This document shows positions 1 through 7,373 of a DNA stretch of 64,000 nt, piece by piece. The position numbers and the translations under genes are program-made. The notes beneath the pieces were generated by a model. It did no database searches and was not told the DNA's origin. It was given only the letters and a program-made list of their open reading frames with translations. Numbering within the stretch: position 1 is the stretch's first letter; each line of letters begins with the position of its first letter. Source of the stretch: Priestia aryabhattai. Lineage in GTDB: Bacteria; Bacillota; Bacilli; Bacillales; Bacillaceae_H. The DNA is taken from contig NZ_JAMBOQ010000002.1 in NCBI RefSeq assembly GCF_023715685.1, positions 1,140,568 through 1,204,567 on the forward strand. Direction: 5' to 3'.

Positions 1-104
1 AAAGTATCTTAAAGAAGTTGAATACGTCAACTATGACAGAAGCTGTTCAACAGTTTCAAAATCTGCATCACGAACCCTCACAAAAACTAATACGTACTTC
101 TTAA
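1..104 (+). CDS. 3' end of an unidentified gene cut by the window edge
   Basis: A reading frame open from base 3 ends with TAA at 102-104, giving a C-terminus that includes TMTEAVQQFQNLHHEP. Family not recognised. Support is indirect: it is the only frame with protein-like composition here, and a good rightward intrinsic terminator follows 28 bases after the stop. The two other forward frames are less convincing. The start lies outside the window, so length and function cannot be judged. Confidence 0.3.
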   Translation, partial: SILKKLNTSTMTEAVQQFQNLHHEPSQKLIRTS

Positions 105-131
105 CTATATAATAGCCTTTAAGGCTATAAG

Positions 132-157
132 AGCAGGCTTAAGCCTGCTTTTCTTTT
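132..157 (+). terminator. Intrinsic terminator (copy 1 of a repeated hairpin)
   Basis: The perfect palindrome AGCAGGCTTAAGCCTGCT is followed by TTCTTTT. The same hairpin, with the preceding GGCTATAAG, recurs at 2556-2590, where no rightward gene precedes it. Confidence 0.7.
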
Positions 158-182
158 GATACAAGATGTATCATTTTCTATA

Positions 183-215
183 CATAAATGTTTCATAGTT
201 GGTGAAACATTTATG
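183..215. repeat. 13-bp perfect inverted repeat
   Basis: CATAAATGTTTCA (183-195) and its exact complement (203-215) enclose a 7-base loop. There is no T-run, so this is not an obvious terminator. A weaker relative (ACGTTTCATAAGCTATGAAAT) follows the second copy of the preceding hairpin near 2628. It could be an operator or an RNA stem. Confidence 0.6.
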
Positions 216-224
216 TGAATGATT

Positions 225-341
225 TATATCCTAATTGAGCACACTATTGAAAAGATGGAGAGATGTTCATTCTCAATTCTTCATTGTGTACTATGAATAG
301 TCTAAAAGAAAAACCTACTGAACATGGACAGTAGGTTTTTC
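225..341 (+). repeat. Dispersed intergenic repeat A, copy 1, with terminator
   Basis: About 75 bases containing TGTTCATTCTCAATT and TTCATTGTGTACTAT precede a bidirectional terminator hairpin at 308-341 (AAAAACCTACTG / CAGTAGGTTTTT). A second copy lies in reverse orientation at 9510-9625 and also runs into a hairpin, of unrelated stem sequence. No coding frame is shared, so a structured transcript or gene-flank relic is likelier than a gene. Confidence 0.6.
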
Positions 342-505
342 TCTTTTCTATACATAAGTTCTTACTAACTTGAACAAACTATTCATGATGTCACAAAACA
401 TCGTCCAGACAACAAATGTAGCAGAAAAAACTCCTGAACAGGCCACAGGAGTTTTTTCTGTTTTTAAGCTGTATATGGTATACAGCTAGTTAACATAATG
501 AGTTT
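342..505 (+). repeat. Dispersed intergenic repeat B, copy 1
   Basis: Module order: TATACATAAGTT, a short inverted repeat, the core AACAAACTATTCATGATG with a small variable stem-loop, a terminator-like hairpin (ACTCCTG/CAGGAGT, 423-459), then GCTGTATATGGTATACAGC and TAGTTAACATAATG. The same order occurs at 1259-1462 and in reverse at 9705-9905. It lies in the 3' flank of the leftward DUF3231 gene. Confidence 0.6.
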
Positions 506-574
506 TATCGGAAATAAAAGAGATGTCTCTATTTGCTAAGAGACACCTTGTTGTATTCTATAGAAATTTAATCA

Positions 575-1087
575 TTAACAATCTGTATTTTTAGACTTAT
601 GAAGAGGAGGAGGAATTAACCAGCCTTTTTCTTTATTAAGTCGTAGAAACTTTCCTCCAAGAGCTACTTTTTGCATATGAATTTGTGCAAACATGGCCGC
701 AATATCTTCACGAATAGATTGTCCAATCAGTTGACTACAAGCAACTAGACCCGCAGCTATATTCATTGAAATTGCTGCAGCTATTTCTGGATCTTGAACA
801 CGTGCACCTACTGGAATATCATCTAAACAAGCTTCAGGTCGTTCAGGTGGGGTTGGAGGTAAGCCTACTCCATTTTCTTTTAACAATGTTTCTATACCTT
901 TCATTTCTTGCTGGCACTGTTCGATTGTCTCTTGTACCAACTTATGTAGATCCTTGTCTCCTACATGATTTAGAAATGTTTGATAGCCAGAAACTAACCC
1001 TTTTGAGGTGGAAAGATACGACCATGTTCCAAATACCTCACCATAATGCATCGGTTCATCTGTAGGATTTCCACTTAAAATACCCAT
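575..1087 (-). CDS. DUF3231 / CotF-like spore coat-associated protein (single domain)
   Basis: 170 residues if translation starts at 1087, where AAGGAGG sits 6 bases before the ATG; an upstream in-frame ATG at 1111 has no such site. The sequence reads as one DUF3231 unit: a helical N-terminal half (MGILSGNPTDEPMHYGEVF), a proline-rich turn near residue 75 (LPPTPPERP), then a second helical pair ending in GGKFLRLNKEKGWLIPPP. DUF3231 proteins are ferritin-like helical bundles frequent in Bacillus sporulation regions; biochemical function unknown. A two-unit relative lies at 13009-14013 and a 3' fragment of a close copy at 6092-6176. A hairpin near 520-545 and the bidirectional hairpin at 423-459 can end the transcript. 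Confidence 0.85.
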   Translation of the reverse strand: MGILSGNPTDEPMHYGEVFGTWSYLSTSKGLVSGYQTFLNHVGDKDLHKLVQETIEQCQQEMKGIETLLKENGVGLPPTPPERPEACLDDIPVGARVQDPEIAAAISMNIAAGLVACSQLIGQSIREDIAAMFAQIHMQKVALGGKFLRLNKEKGWLIPPPLHKSKNTDC

Positions 1088-1258
1088 TGTTATCCTCCTT
1101 ACAAAATTCATGATAGTGTGCCACCTTTCTTGCTATGCACAATGTTTAACGTCTCCAAATCTTGTTTTATTATTCTTCCAGTTATATCAAAAAATTAGTT
1201 TATCAAAGAATATAATTTCAACTTTCAAGCAAACTAATTACATATACAGTTTCTAAAA

Positions 1259-1462
1259 GAAAACCTACCTCTGACAAATCAGGTGGGTTTTTCTTTTTGA
1301 TACATAAGTTATTGATAACTTGAGCAAACTACTCAAGACGCCGTGAGGCATCAGCCAACAACTACAGCTAAAAAACAGAAAAAACTACTTCCCTCTCCAA
1401 ACGGTAGTTTTTTCTGTTTTTTAGCTGTATATGGTATACAACGTTAGTTAACATAATGCCTC
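1259..1462 (+). repeat. Dispersed intergenic repeat B, copy 2 (most complete)
   Basis: Contains, in order, hairpin GAAAACCTACCT/AGGTGGGTTTTTC (1259-1293), TACATAAGTTATTGATAACTT (itself an inverted repeat), a 31-base core at 1322-1352 that is identical to 8394-8424, hairpin AGAAAAAACTAC/GTAGTTTTTTCT (1376-1416) and the tail GTATATGGTATACA...TTAGTTAACATAATG. Both hairpins could act as terminators in either direction. No gene is attached to this copy. Confidence 0.65.
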
Positions 1463-1478
1463 TTCTAGGCCCAAAGAT

Positions 1479-1507
1479 AAGTAACACCTTACTATAAGGC
1501 GTTACTT
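1479..1507. repeat. Hairpin upstream of the nitroreductase gene
   Basis: AAGTAACACCTTA and TAAGGCGTTACTT form a 13-base stem with one mismatch and a 3-base loop. No T-run follows on either strand. It lies about 180 bases before the nitroreductase start and could be a leader structure or operator. Confidence 0.5.
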
Positions 1508-1689
1508 ATGGTAAGTGACAAAAAAGTCGTTTAAAAAATAATAAAGTTGTTAAAAAATGCGGGTTATTCTATTCAACAATCGGGCCATATAATGAAATAA
1601 AGATTATTGAACTGACTGGCAGGGTAATAAAATGCTTTTGGAGAAATATGGTTTAGTAAAGTATTACTAAAAAGGAAGGATGATTCCAC

Positions 1690-2361
1690 ATGATAGGAAT
1701 AGAGAATAAAAAACAGGAAATTTTAAAAGCTTACCAGTTCAGACATGCTTGCAAGGAATTTGATACCAACAAAAAGATTTCGGATGAAGATTTTCGCTTT
1801 ATTTTGGAGACAGGTAGATTGTCTCCAAGTTCAGTTGGTTTGGAGCCGTGGAAATTTGTCGTGATCCAGGATGCAGCGCTTCGCGAAAAATTAAAACCCG
1901 TATCCGGCGGTGCCCAGGGACAACTTCCTACTGCCAGCCATTTTGTAGTTATATTGGCCAGAGGAAAAGAAGGCTTAAGACATGATTCCGTTCACGTAAT
2001 CAAAATGATGAAAGACATTCATCATATGCCTGAAGAAGTTGTACAAAATCTTTCCGGTTTCTACAAATCCTTCGTCGAGACAGAACTCGAAGATAATGAC
2101 CGTCTCATTTTTGAATGGGCAAGCAAACAAACATATATAGCATTAGGAAACATGATGACAGCTGCGGCTCAGATCGGTATTGATTCCTGTCCAATAGAAG
2201 GTTTTGATAAAAAGCAGGTAACCACTATTCTGAAAAATGAGGGTATCATTGAAGGCAACGATTTCGGTGTAGCCTGTATGGTCGCTTTCGGATATCGGAA
2301 AGAGAATCCCAAACGTCCAAAAACAAGACAAAATCTTGATGAAATTGTTAAGTGGCGATAA
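1690..2361 (+). CDS. Nitroreductase-family NAD(P)H oxidoreductase (NfsB/YfkO-like)
   Basis: 223 residues, the usual size for the FMN-dependent nitroreductase fold, which acts as a cytosolic dimer. Visible hallmarks: the early FMN phosphate-binding stretch around residue 18 (FRHACKEFD), the segment RLSPSSVGLEPWKFVVI (about 43-59), ASKQTYIALGNMMTAAAQIGIDSCPIEGF (about 141-169), and a C-terminal VAFGYRKENPKRPKTR strand. The family reduces nitro groups, quinones or other electrophiles by two-electron transfer; the substrate cannot be told. A ribosome site AAAAGGAAGGA lies about 9 bases before the ATG. It stands alone with a terminator directly after it. Confidence 0.9.
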   Translation: MIGIENKKQEILKAYQFRHACKEFDTNKKISDEDFRFILETGRLSPSSVGLEPWKFVVIQDAALREKLKPVSGGAQGQLPTASHFVVILARGKEGLRHDSVHVIKMMKDIHHMPEEVVQNLSGFYKSFVETELEDNDRLIFEWASKQTYIALGNMMTAAAQIGIDSCPIEGFDKKQVTTILKNEGIIEGNDFGVACMVAFGYRKENPKRPKTRQNLDEIVKWR

Positions 2362-2388
2362 AACTGTAGATGATGCTTCCCAATATCA

Positions 2389-2419
2389 GGGGACATGTTC
2401 AGAAGGCATGTCTCTTTTA
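2389..2419 (+). terminator. Terminator of the nitroreductase gene
   Basis: GGACATG and CATGTCT pair around a 9-base loop and are followed by CTTTT, 28 bases after the stop. Confidence 0.65.
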
Positions 2420-2555
2420 ATGTCATTTTAAAATAAGTTGAAAAATATCCATAAAATGAAAAATGGAACGGAGAGCGAAAATATCCTACGCATTTTAAAG
2501 ATACGCATCTAAATCGTGTTTAATAAATTGTTCCATATTATATATATGCCTTAAA

Positions 2556-2650
2556 GGCTATAAGAGCAGGCTTAAGCCTGCTTTTTCTTTTATTCATGAA
2601 ACAAAATGTTTCAAATTTTAAACATAAACGTTTCATAAGCTATGAAATAT
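2556..2650 (+). repeat. Second copy of the GGCTATAAG-hairpin block
   Basis: Repeats the block at 121-157: GGCTATAAG, palindrome AGCAGGCTTAAGCCTGCT (2565-2582), then TTTTTCTTTT and an A/T-rich segment with a degenerate CATAAACGTTTCAT arm. No rightward gene precedes it, so it appears to be a displaced 3' flank. Confidence 0.6.
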
Positions 2651-2747
2651 TAGAGAATACCATGTTCATTTTTTTGAACCTAATGCTCTCTAAATATGAA
2701 CATACATGTTCGCTTCTACTTAACATAATTCATGTTCTCGGAAACGC

Positions 2748-2793
2748 GAAGAAAGCTCCCGAAACCCACTTTTAAAATTCGGAGAGCTCTTCC
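2748..2793. terminator. Bidirectional hairpin between converging units
   Basis: GAAGAAAGCTCCCGAA and TTCGGAGAGCTCTTC form a long stem around a 14-base loop. It lies downstream of the leftward DUF421 gene and fits as its terminator. Confidence 0.6.
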
Positions 2794-2854
2794 TTCTTAT
2801 AAGACCAATTACGCTAACTAAAAAGACCTGTAATGCGTACCTGTATTTTATTAT

Positions 2855-3568
2855 TTATACTTCTGTATCAATGGGAGAAGTAATCTCGTCTTTATATAAA
2901 TCAAAGTACAATTGCCCATTTGTTCCCCGTACACAATATGACACATCAGGTAAAGCCAATCCTCGATGCTTCAATTCTGTAAATATCCAGTCTTTTTTTA
3001 ATTGATTTTGGGCGAAGTTTTTATCAATAATTTGACCGTCCATAATCAACTCAATAGGAAAAGCTGATGCCGTAGGAATAAAAATCCCTACGTCTTTTTT
3101 AGTTGAATTTCTATAGGGTGGTTTTTTCAATACTGATAAATGTCCGTCAGCTTCAATAAGCGCGTATTCTACTTCATTAATATCAAATATATCTTTTTTC
3201 CTCAAGGCTTGATTTAATGAATCCATTGTAAATTTTAATTTCTCCATATTTTTTTCAAGTATTTTCCCATCCTGTATAACTACCGTAGGTTCTCCATTAA
3301 GTAATGCTCTGGCGTTTCTATTCTTCAATGAAACTAAAGTCGCAAAGAATATAATTGCACTAAAAATGATTAATGCAATCATAAAATGACTAAAACGTAT
3401 TGACGTATTAAATGTCAAATTTCCTGCAATAGATCCTATCGTAATGGAAGCAATAAAATCATGATAAGTCATTTGAGCAATAGTTTGTTTTCCAAGTAGA
3501 TGAGCAATAGATATAAGTAAAACAAACGCTATAAGAGTACGAATTATGACTTCGAAAGTTTCAACCAT
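2855..3568 (-). CDS. DUF421 membrane protein (YetF/YkjA family)
   Basis: 237 residues. Three N-terminal membrane segments (about 5-25, 33-50, 60-80) include the family motif region LLGKQTIAQMTYHDFIASITIGSIAG. A cytosolic domain follows: residues 85-140 contain GEPTVVIQDGKI and the MDSLNQALRKKDIFDINEVEYALIE-type segment, and residues 140-235 contain the typical PIELIMDGQIIDKN repeat. B. subtilis YetF-family proteins have been described as spore membrane proteins related to SpoVAF/GerA; I did not verify a role here. AAAGGAGTG precedes the ATG by 6 bases. Complete; no operon partner. Confidence 0.9.
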   Translation of the reverse strand: MVETFEVIIRTLIAFVLLISIAHLLGKQTIAQMTYHDFIASITIGSIAGNLTFNTSIRFSHFMIALIIFSAIIFFATLVSLKNRNARALLNGEPTVVIQDGKILEKNMEKLKFTMDSLNQALRKKDIFDINEVEYALIEADGHLSVLKKPPYRNSTKKDVGIFIPTASAFPIELIMDGQIIDKNFAQNQLKKDWIFTELKHRGLALPDVSYCVRGTNGQLYFDLYKDEITSPIDTEV

Positions 3569-3660
3569 TTATTCACTCCTTTTAATTTTTTCTTCTTATC
3601 TTTTTTTTAACATTAAAGATATAAAACATACATAAATAAATTTTTTTGTAAAGTCATGCT

Positions 3661-3687
3661 AAAAAGCCCTTTTATCAAGGGCTTTTT
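3661..3687. terminator. Bidirectional intrinsic terminator
   Basis: AAAAAGCCCTT / AAGGGCTTTTT around a TTATC loop, downstream of the leftward ABM-domain gene. Confidence 0.75.
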
Positions 3688-3845
3688 GCAACTTATAAAT
3701 GGTACCTTCCTGAATGGTCATAAAATAATGGGTTTGTGGAGCATTATTTTATATTAAAAAATAAAATGACAATTGTTTTTCTAAAAACATGTAGAAAAAG
3801 AAGGAGTTCATGTCAACTTGGAAAGCACCTTATGGCGCCTTTTTG

Positions 3846-4124
3846 TTAATTTACATTACTTTTAACTATCCATTCTACTTCTGTTAATTCTTGTTTTTGA
3901 ACATTTTTGGTGTGTGGTTTGGTGAAATGGGCATTAACAGCTTCTTCGTTTTCCCAAATCTCCCAAAGCATTATTTTTCGTTCTGATGGTTCAAGAGGAT
4001 AAGCATGGAATTTAATACATCCTTCTTCTTTATTAGTTTCTTCCTCAAGTTTTTTGAACTCTCCTATTATTTCATTAAGGTCCCTATCACTAATAATTCT
4101 CAAGCATGCAGTTATGTAATGCAT
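3846..4124 (-). CDS. Antibiotic-biosynthesis-monooxygenase (ABM) domain protein, YgiN/HmoB-like
   Basis: 92 residues from the ATG at 4124, which has GAGGGG 6 bases upstream; a longer in-frame start at 4229 has no ribosome site and would add 35 non-family residues. The sequence matches an ABM ferredoxin-like fold: first strand YITACLRI, helix EIIGEFKKLEEETNKEEGC, strand IKFHAYPL, then KIMLWEIWENEEAVNAHFTKPHTK. Members include quinol monooxygenases and dimeric stress-response enzymes; the substrate here is unknown. Length is right for a single ABM domain. Confidence 0.8.
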   Translation of the reverse strand: MHYITACLRIISDRDLNEIIGEFKKLEEETNKEEGCIKFHAYPLEPSERKIMLWEIWENEEAVNAHFTKPHTKNVQKQELTEVEWIVKSNVN

Positions 4125-4282
4125 CAGATTCCCCTCTTTCATAGTTTCTTTTAATTTATCATTATAACATTTCTCAGAAGTATACCAAGAAAAATATTCC
4201 ATTTTTTTAAAGGAAGGATCTAAAAACACAGTGTATAACGTTTTTAGTTAAAAAATCTCTCTTTCCGGTACACATAAAAAAA

Positions 4283-4360
4283 GAGAATCCTTGGCGTAGA
4301 AGGATTCTTAAAGAGTTGATTTCTCTCCAATATGGAGCTTTTTATACATCCTTGATATGA
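4283..4360 (+). pseudogene. 3' remnant A of a small-protein gene (last 25 codons)
   Basis: The frame from GAG at 4283 reads ENPWRRRILKELISLQYGAF then YTSLI and stops. It aligns without gaps to the last 25 residues of the intact 61-residue gene at 53964-54149 and to remnant B at 8044-8142, the ending YxAFYTSLI being nearly invariant. Upstream bases do not continue the homology. The DNA around the NP codons also forms a stem (AGAATCCTT/AAGGATTCT) with an A-run, which looks like a leftward terminator. Confidence 0.6.
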
Positions 4361-4534
4361 CTACGTTTTCTCGACACCCAGGTAGGAGGTGAATGCATAA
4401 AAAGTCTGCACTTTATACATATGCTAGTCTTTTAAAATATAGTATTTTGAGAAAAAATATATTATTATGTGTCTATACATACATTTTATAGTAAAAAGCC
4501 ACCTGTCCTGCAAACACTGGGTGGCTTTTTATTT
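4361..4534 (+). repeat. Dispersed repeat C, 3' flank of remnant A, with terminator
   Basis: After the remnant stop comes a stem ATGCATAAAAAGT/ACTTTATACAT (4393-4420), then CATATGCT, about 70 A/T-rich bases and a bidirectional terminator AAAAAGCCACC/GGTGGCTTTTT (4493-4530). The same order follows remnant B and the intact gene near 53964 (there reversed). Beyond the terminator, AACGATAATA...TAACATC...TGTAATAG is shared with 8318-8380. Confidence 0.6.
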
Positions 4535-4798
4535 TGTTAACGATAATAACTACTTTAACATCGTGTAATAGGTAGGAATATCTCGTTCGTAAAAGTATCT
4601 ATTTTTAGTTACCATAATGGATTTTCTAGGCATAAATAAATCGTTCACAATTTCAAAAAAGTAATAAATATTGATTTGAAATATATACTAAATGAAGAAA
4701 AGGCACAGGAAAGTATAAAATAAAAATGGGGTTTATATCCAGGTTATTAAAAAACTTATCCCTAATGAGCATTGTTTAATTAAAAGGAGGAATTTTAT

Positions 4799-4987
4799 AT
4801 GGGTGATAATCAATCAAATGATTTAGAACAGGCATTAGATAACAATACAGATGAAACCGAATTGGGTGAATCTGAGAAAGAGTTTGTAACAAAGCCTACT
4901 AAGCCTTCTGATCCTTATCCGCATAAGTATTATACTGGAGACGTTTCTATGGTTTCTAATGCTGCGCCAAGAAACGATAAAGAATAA
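4799..4987 (+). CDS. Small acidic hydrophilic protein, function unknown
   Basis: 62 residues preceded by a strong AAAAGGAGGAATTTTAT ribosome site. The sequence is low in hydrophobic residues and rich in Asp, Glu, Asn, Ser and Thr (MGDNQSNDLEQALDNNTDET...), with a C-terminal PYPHKYYTGDVSMVSNAAP segment. No transmembrane or known domain is visible. Its neighbour 270 bases downstream is a CotF-type coat gene with almost the same ribosome site (AGGAGGAATTTTA), so a sporulation context is plausible. Not recognised. Confidence 0.65.
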   Translation: MGDNQSNDLEQALDNNTDETELGESEKEFVTKPTKPSDPYPHKYYTGDVSMVSNAAPRNDKE

Positions 4988-5253
4988 AAATTTACTTTTG
5001 ATATTCTGATACAAACATCGTAGTTACTATAACAAAGATTATATAAATTTTTTTCTTGTGAAAATACCTTATTCGATATAAGATAATTATCTTATAAGGT
5101 ATTTCTCACTCCATATATTAAGTCCTTGAAATCTATTTCGAGGGCTTTTTTTGTCGAAGCTTCATCATCATATATAAGATATATGAATAATTTTCCTCTC
5201 TTTATACAAACTAACGACGATACATAATCTAGTACAAGTAGGAGGAATTTTAC

Positions 5254-5895
5254 ATGATGGAAAATCAACCAGGTCAAACACATCAAAATATGCATACGGG
5301 AAATGTCCCTCCCCAAATGAACCACGGAGGACACGAAGTGTTTGATGTACAAGAAGTATTAACAGGAGCAATCGATACATTAAACACATACACATTATTA
5401 AGCCCACACGTAAAAGATCCAGAACTAAAAGATATCCTGAATCGCCAATTTCAATTTATTCAACAGGAATATAACACAACGGTAGAATGCTTCAAAACAG
5501 GACAAGATCCTTCAACGCCTACACAGAGTTATAAAATGAAACAAGGCAATGATTTTGTATATGGACTTAAGCCTTCTCAGCCTAAGAAACCATTACAATC
5601 TGCGTCAGAAATAACAGATGAGTGTATTTCTAGCCTCATGCTTGGTGCCGTAAAAGCATCAGCGCCTATGAAAACGATGGCAGCTCTTGAAACAACTAAT
5701 CCTGTTGTACGCCGTGTGTTAGCTGATTCTGTTCCAAATTGCATTGAGATGGCGTATGAAATATCTCTATATCAAAATAAACACCATTATTACCAAGTAC
5801 CACAGCTTGCCCAACAAGACATGCAGCAAATGGTCAATGCATTTGCACCTGCCCAAGGTCAATCGCAAATGCCAAATAATAATATTACCCATTAA
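5254..5895 (+). CDS. CotF-family spore coat protein
   Basis: 213 residues; the ribosome site AGGAGG lies 10-13 bases before tandem ATG codons at 5254/5257. An N-terminal Gln/His/Asn-rich tail (residues 1-27) precedes a CotF-type ferritin-like four-helix region: EVLTGAIDTLNTYTLLSPHV, DPELKDILNRQFQFIQQEYN, then ITDECISSLMLGAVKASAP and NPVVRRVLADSVPNCIEMAYEISLYQNKH. The C-terminus is again Gln/Pro/Asn-rich. The CotF family is found in the coat of Bacillus spores. Downstream hairpin ACTCCTG...CAGGAGT (about 5945-5972) may end the transcript. Confidence 0.85.
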   Translation: MMENQPGQTHQNMHTGNVPPQMNHGGHEVFDVQEVLTGAIDTLNTYTLLSPHVKDPELKDILNRQFQFIQQEYNTTVECFKTGQDPSTPTQSYKMKQGNDFVYGLKPSQPKKPLQSASEITDECISSLMLGAVKASAPMKTMAALETTNPVVRRVLADSVPNCIEMAYEISLYQNKHHYYQVPQLAQQDMQQMVNAFAPAQGQSQMPNNNITH

Positions 5896-5937
5896 CATAA
5901 AGAAGTGGCTAAAGACTCCACTCTTTAGTTCAATATA

Positions 5938-6015
5938 TGCAGTAAAAACTCCTGATTGGCCCCAGGAGTTTTCTGTCTTTAGACAATAGTATAATGTATA
6001 TTTTAAATTACCATA
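5938..6015 (+). repeat. Dispersed repeat B, partial copy
   Basis: Carries only the second hairpin (GTAAAAACTCCTG / CAGGAGTTTTCTG) and the tail ending TTACCATAATG. With the next entry it repeats the whole 3' flank of the DUF3231 gene at 423-660, as expected from a segmental duplication. Confidence 0.55.
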
Positions 6016-6091
6016 ATGTGATTTGACGAAAATAAAAAAGATGTTCCTATTTCCGAGGGAACATCTTTTTGTATTTACAGAAAGCTAATGG

Positions 6092-6176
6092 TTAACAATC
6101 TGTGCTTTTTGATTTATGAAGAGGAGGTGGAATTAACCAGCCTTTTTCCTTATTAAGTCGTAGAAACTTTCCACCA
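6092..6176 (-). pseudogene. 3' fragment of a duplicated DUF3231 gene
   Basis: The last 28 codons, from the stop at 6092-6094, match the C-terminus of the gene at 575-1087 with a few substitutions (ends LHKSKSTDC instead of LHKSKNTDC). Homology stops at about 6176, after the GGKFLRL codons, and an unrelated hairpin and the first SASP gene follow. The downstream hairpin (AGATGTTCC/GGGAACATCT, near 6038-6070) and the repeat B tail were duplicated with it. Confidence 0.8.
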
Positions 6177-6200
6177 CTGGTAATAGAAAATTTCTATAAT

Positions 6201-6230
6201 AAAAGGAAGAATGGTTTCCCATTCTTCCTA
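6201..6230 (-). terminator. Terminator of SASP gene 1
   Basis: AGGAAGAATGG / CCATTCTTCCT around a 4-base loop, followed on the minus strand by TTTTATTAT. Confidence 0.75.
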
Positions 6231-6254
6231 TAGCCATCACTTTATAAAGTTATC

Positions 6255-6464
6255 TTAGAAACGTCCTCCGCCAAGTTGTTGCTCAGCCATTTGTACAAGA
6301 CGCTTTGTGATTTCGCCACCTACTGATCCGTTTGCACGTGAAGTTGTATCAGCACCAAGGTTTACACCAAATTCGCTAGCGATTTCGTATTTTAATTGAT
6401 CGATTGCTTGTTCAGCACCACGTACTAATAATTCGTTGTTGTTGCTGCTTTTGTTGTTTGCCAT
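6255..6464 (-). CDS. Alpha/beta-type small acid-soluble spore protein
   Basis: 69 residues, the usual size. These proteins saturate spore DNA and protect it, and are degraded by the GPR protease at germination. The conserved blocks are complete: [23 protein letters not shown], containing the GPR cleavage region around EIASE, and the DNA-binding block [35 protein letters not shown] precedes the ATG. A second SASP gene lies 430 bases upstream on the same strand with its own terminator, so each is monocistronic. Expression from a forespore (sigma-G) promoter is expected from the family; I could not assign the boxes with confidence. Confidence 0.95.
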   Translation of the reverse strand: MANNKSSNNNELLVRGAEQAIDQLKYEIASEFGVNLGADTTSRANGSVGGEITKRLVQMAEQQLGGGRF

Positions 6465-6610
6465 GTTGTGTCACCTCCTTGTTTTTCTTAAGTTTCCTAT
6501 TATACAAGGAGTACATACCTGGTAATTAATGGATGGGTAAATCCTCGTCCGTTGACCATACTAAAGGGTAGAAACAAATTACGCTGTAAAAAGTGGAATT
6601 ACATGTTTCA

Positions 6611-6684
6611 TTTCCTTGCGATAAAATTTATGCACTTGCCATGTGTAGGAAAAAGAATGACACCTCGTTTGTCATTCTTTTTTC
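6611..6684 (+). other. Conserved SASP-upstream block with rightward terminator, copy 1
   Basis: TTTCCTTG..ATAAAA, then TTGCCATGTG (6636-6645), then stem AGAATGAC/GTCATTCT and a T-run (6654-6683). The same order with a different stem follows the second SASP gene's upstream region (7279-7343). The terminators face away from the SASP genes, so a short divergent transcript or a relic of an earlier gene is possible. Confidence 0.4.
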
Positions 6685-6774
6685 ATGCTCATATGTATAA
6701 AATTAATTTCTTTTCGAATAGTGATAAAGGTGATCCCTATTTCACGTTTTTTAAAATCGAGATAACGATAGGAA

Positions 6775-6807
6775 AAGAAGCTACTTCTGCGCAGTAGCCT
6801 CTTTTTT
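6775..6807 (+). terminator. Rightward intrinsic terminator
   Basis: AGAAGCTACT / AGTAGCCTCT with TTTTTT after it. It converges on the leftward terminator of SASP gene 2. The gene it serves is not evident. Confidence 0.6.
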
Positions 6808-6825
6808 GTGAATAAAAAAAAAAAA

Positions 6826-6848
6826 CTACCTGCTCTATAAGCAGGTAG
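6826..6848 (-). terminator. Terminator of SASP gene 2
   Basis: CTACCTGCT / AGCAGGTAG is followed on the minus strand by an uninterrupted run of about 13 T. Confidence 0.85.
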
Positions 6849-6891
6849 CTAAAGCCATAAAGGGTATGAAATTTAAGTGTACACCTCAAAA

Positions 6892-7119
6892 TTAACGAGA
6901 AGTACCTGATTGTCCTGAGAAACCACCAGCTAATTGTTGTTGAGCTGTAGCTACAAGACGTTTTGTAATTTCCCCACCTACTGAACCGTTTGCACGAGCC
7001 GTTGCCTCTGCACCAAGGTTTACACCAAATTCGTTAGCGATCTCATATTTCATTTGATCGATCGCTTGTTCAGATCCGCGTACTAATAATTGATTACGAC
7101 TTCCACTGTTGTTTGCCAT
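6892..7119 (-). CDS. Alpha/beta-type small acid-soluble spore protein
   Basis: 75 residues, paralogue of the gene at 6255-6464, with the complete pair of conserved blocks: [20 protein letters not shown] with the GPR site (EIANE), and [22 protein letters not shown] Gly/Ser-rich tail ([11 protein letters not shown]) extends a little beyond the usual end. GGAGGTGAAATG precedes the start. Both SASP genes share the block CCTTGTATA about 60 bases upstream of the start, perhaps part of the promoter. Role: binding and protecting spore DNA. Confidence 0.95.
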   Translation of the reverse strand: MANNSGSRNQLLVRGSEQAIDQMKYEIANEFGVNLGAEATARANGSVGGEITKRLVATAQQQLAGGFSGQSGTSR

Positions 7120-7278
7120 ATCATTTCACCTCCTCCATGTGTATACTTTTAGCATGTGTTTTAGCCTTACCTGTATACAAGGGAAGTATTGGCTGAATAA
7201 AAGACACCTATTTTGTGATAATAAAGAACGTGATGGATTAAGTTCTCAATGCAAACTGGGGAGGATATTTCCTTCACT

Positions 7279-7343
7279 TCCTTGTAAAAATACTATTTGC
7301 CATGTGGAAGAAGGATTGCAATTACTATTGCAATCCTTTTTTT
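7279..7343 (+). other. Conserved SASP-upstream block with rightward terminator, copy 2
   Basis: ACTTCCTTG..AAAA, TTGCCATGTG (7297-7306), then a perfect stem GGATTGCAAT/ATTGCAATCC (7313-7336) and seven T. See copy 1 at 6611-6684. Confidence 0.4.
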
Positions 7344-7373
7344 ATATCTCATGAATTAAGAAAATAAAAGGAA

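Noticed and set aside
766..1065. 99-codon forward frame opposite the DUF3231 gene
   Set aside because: It is the antisense of a convincing gene, has no ribosome site and no protein-like pattern.
4393..4491. 32-residue peptide starting MHKKSALYTYAS after the AGGAGGT in repeat C
   Set aside because: The ribosome site is only two bases from the ATG and the frame is not kept in the reversed copy near 53964; the segment is better explained as a stem.
6552..6797. 81-codon forward frame between the SASP genes
   Set aside because: It runs through two terminator hairpins and the conserved upstream block; no ribosome site.
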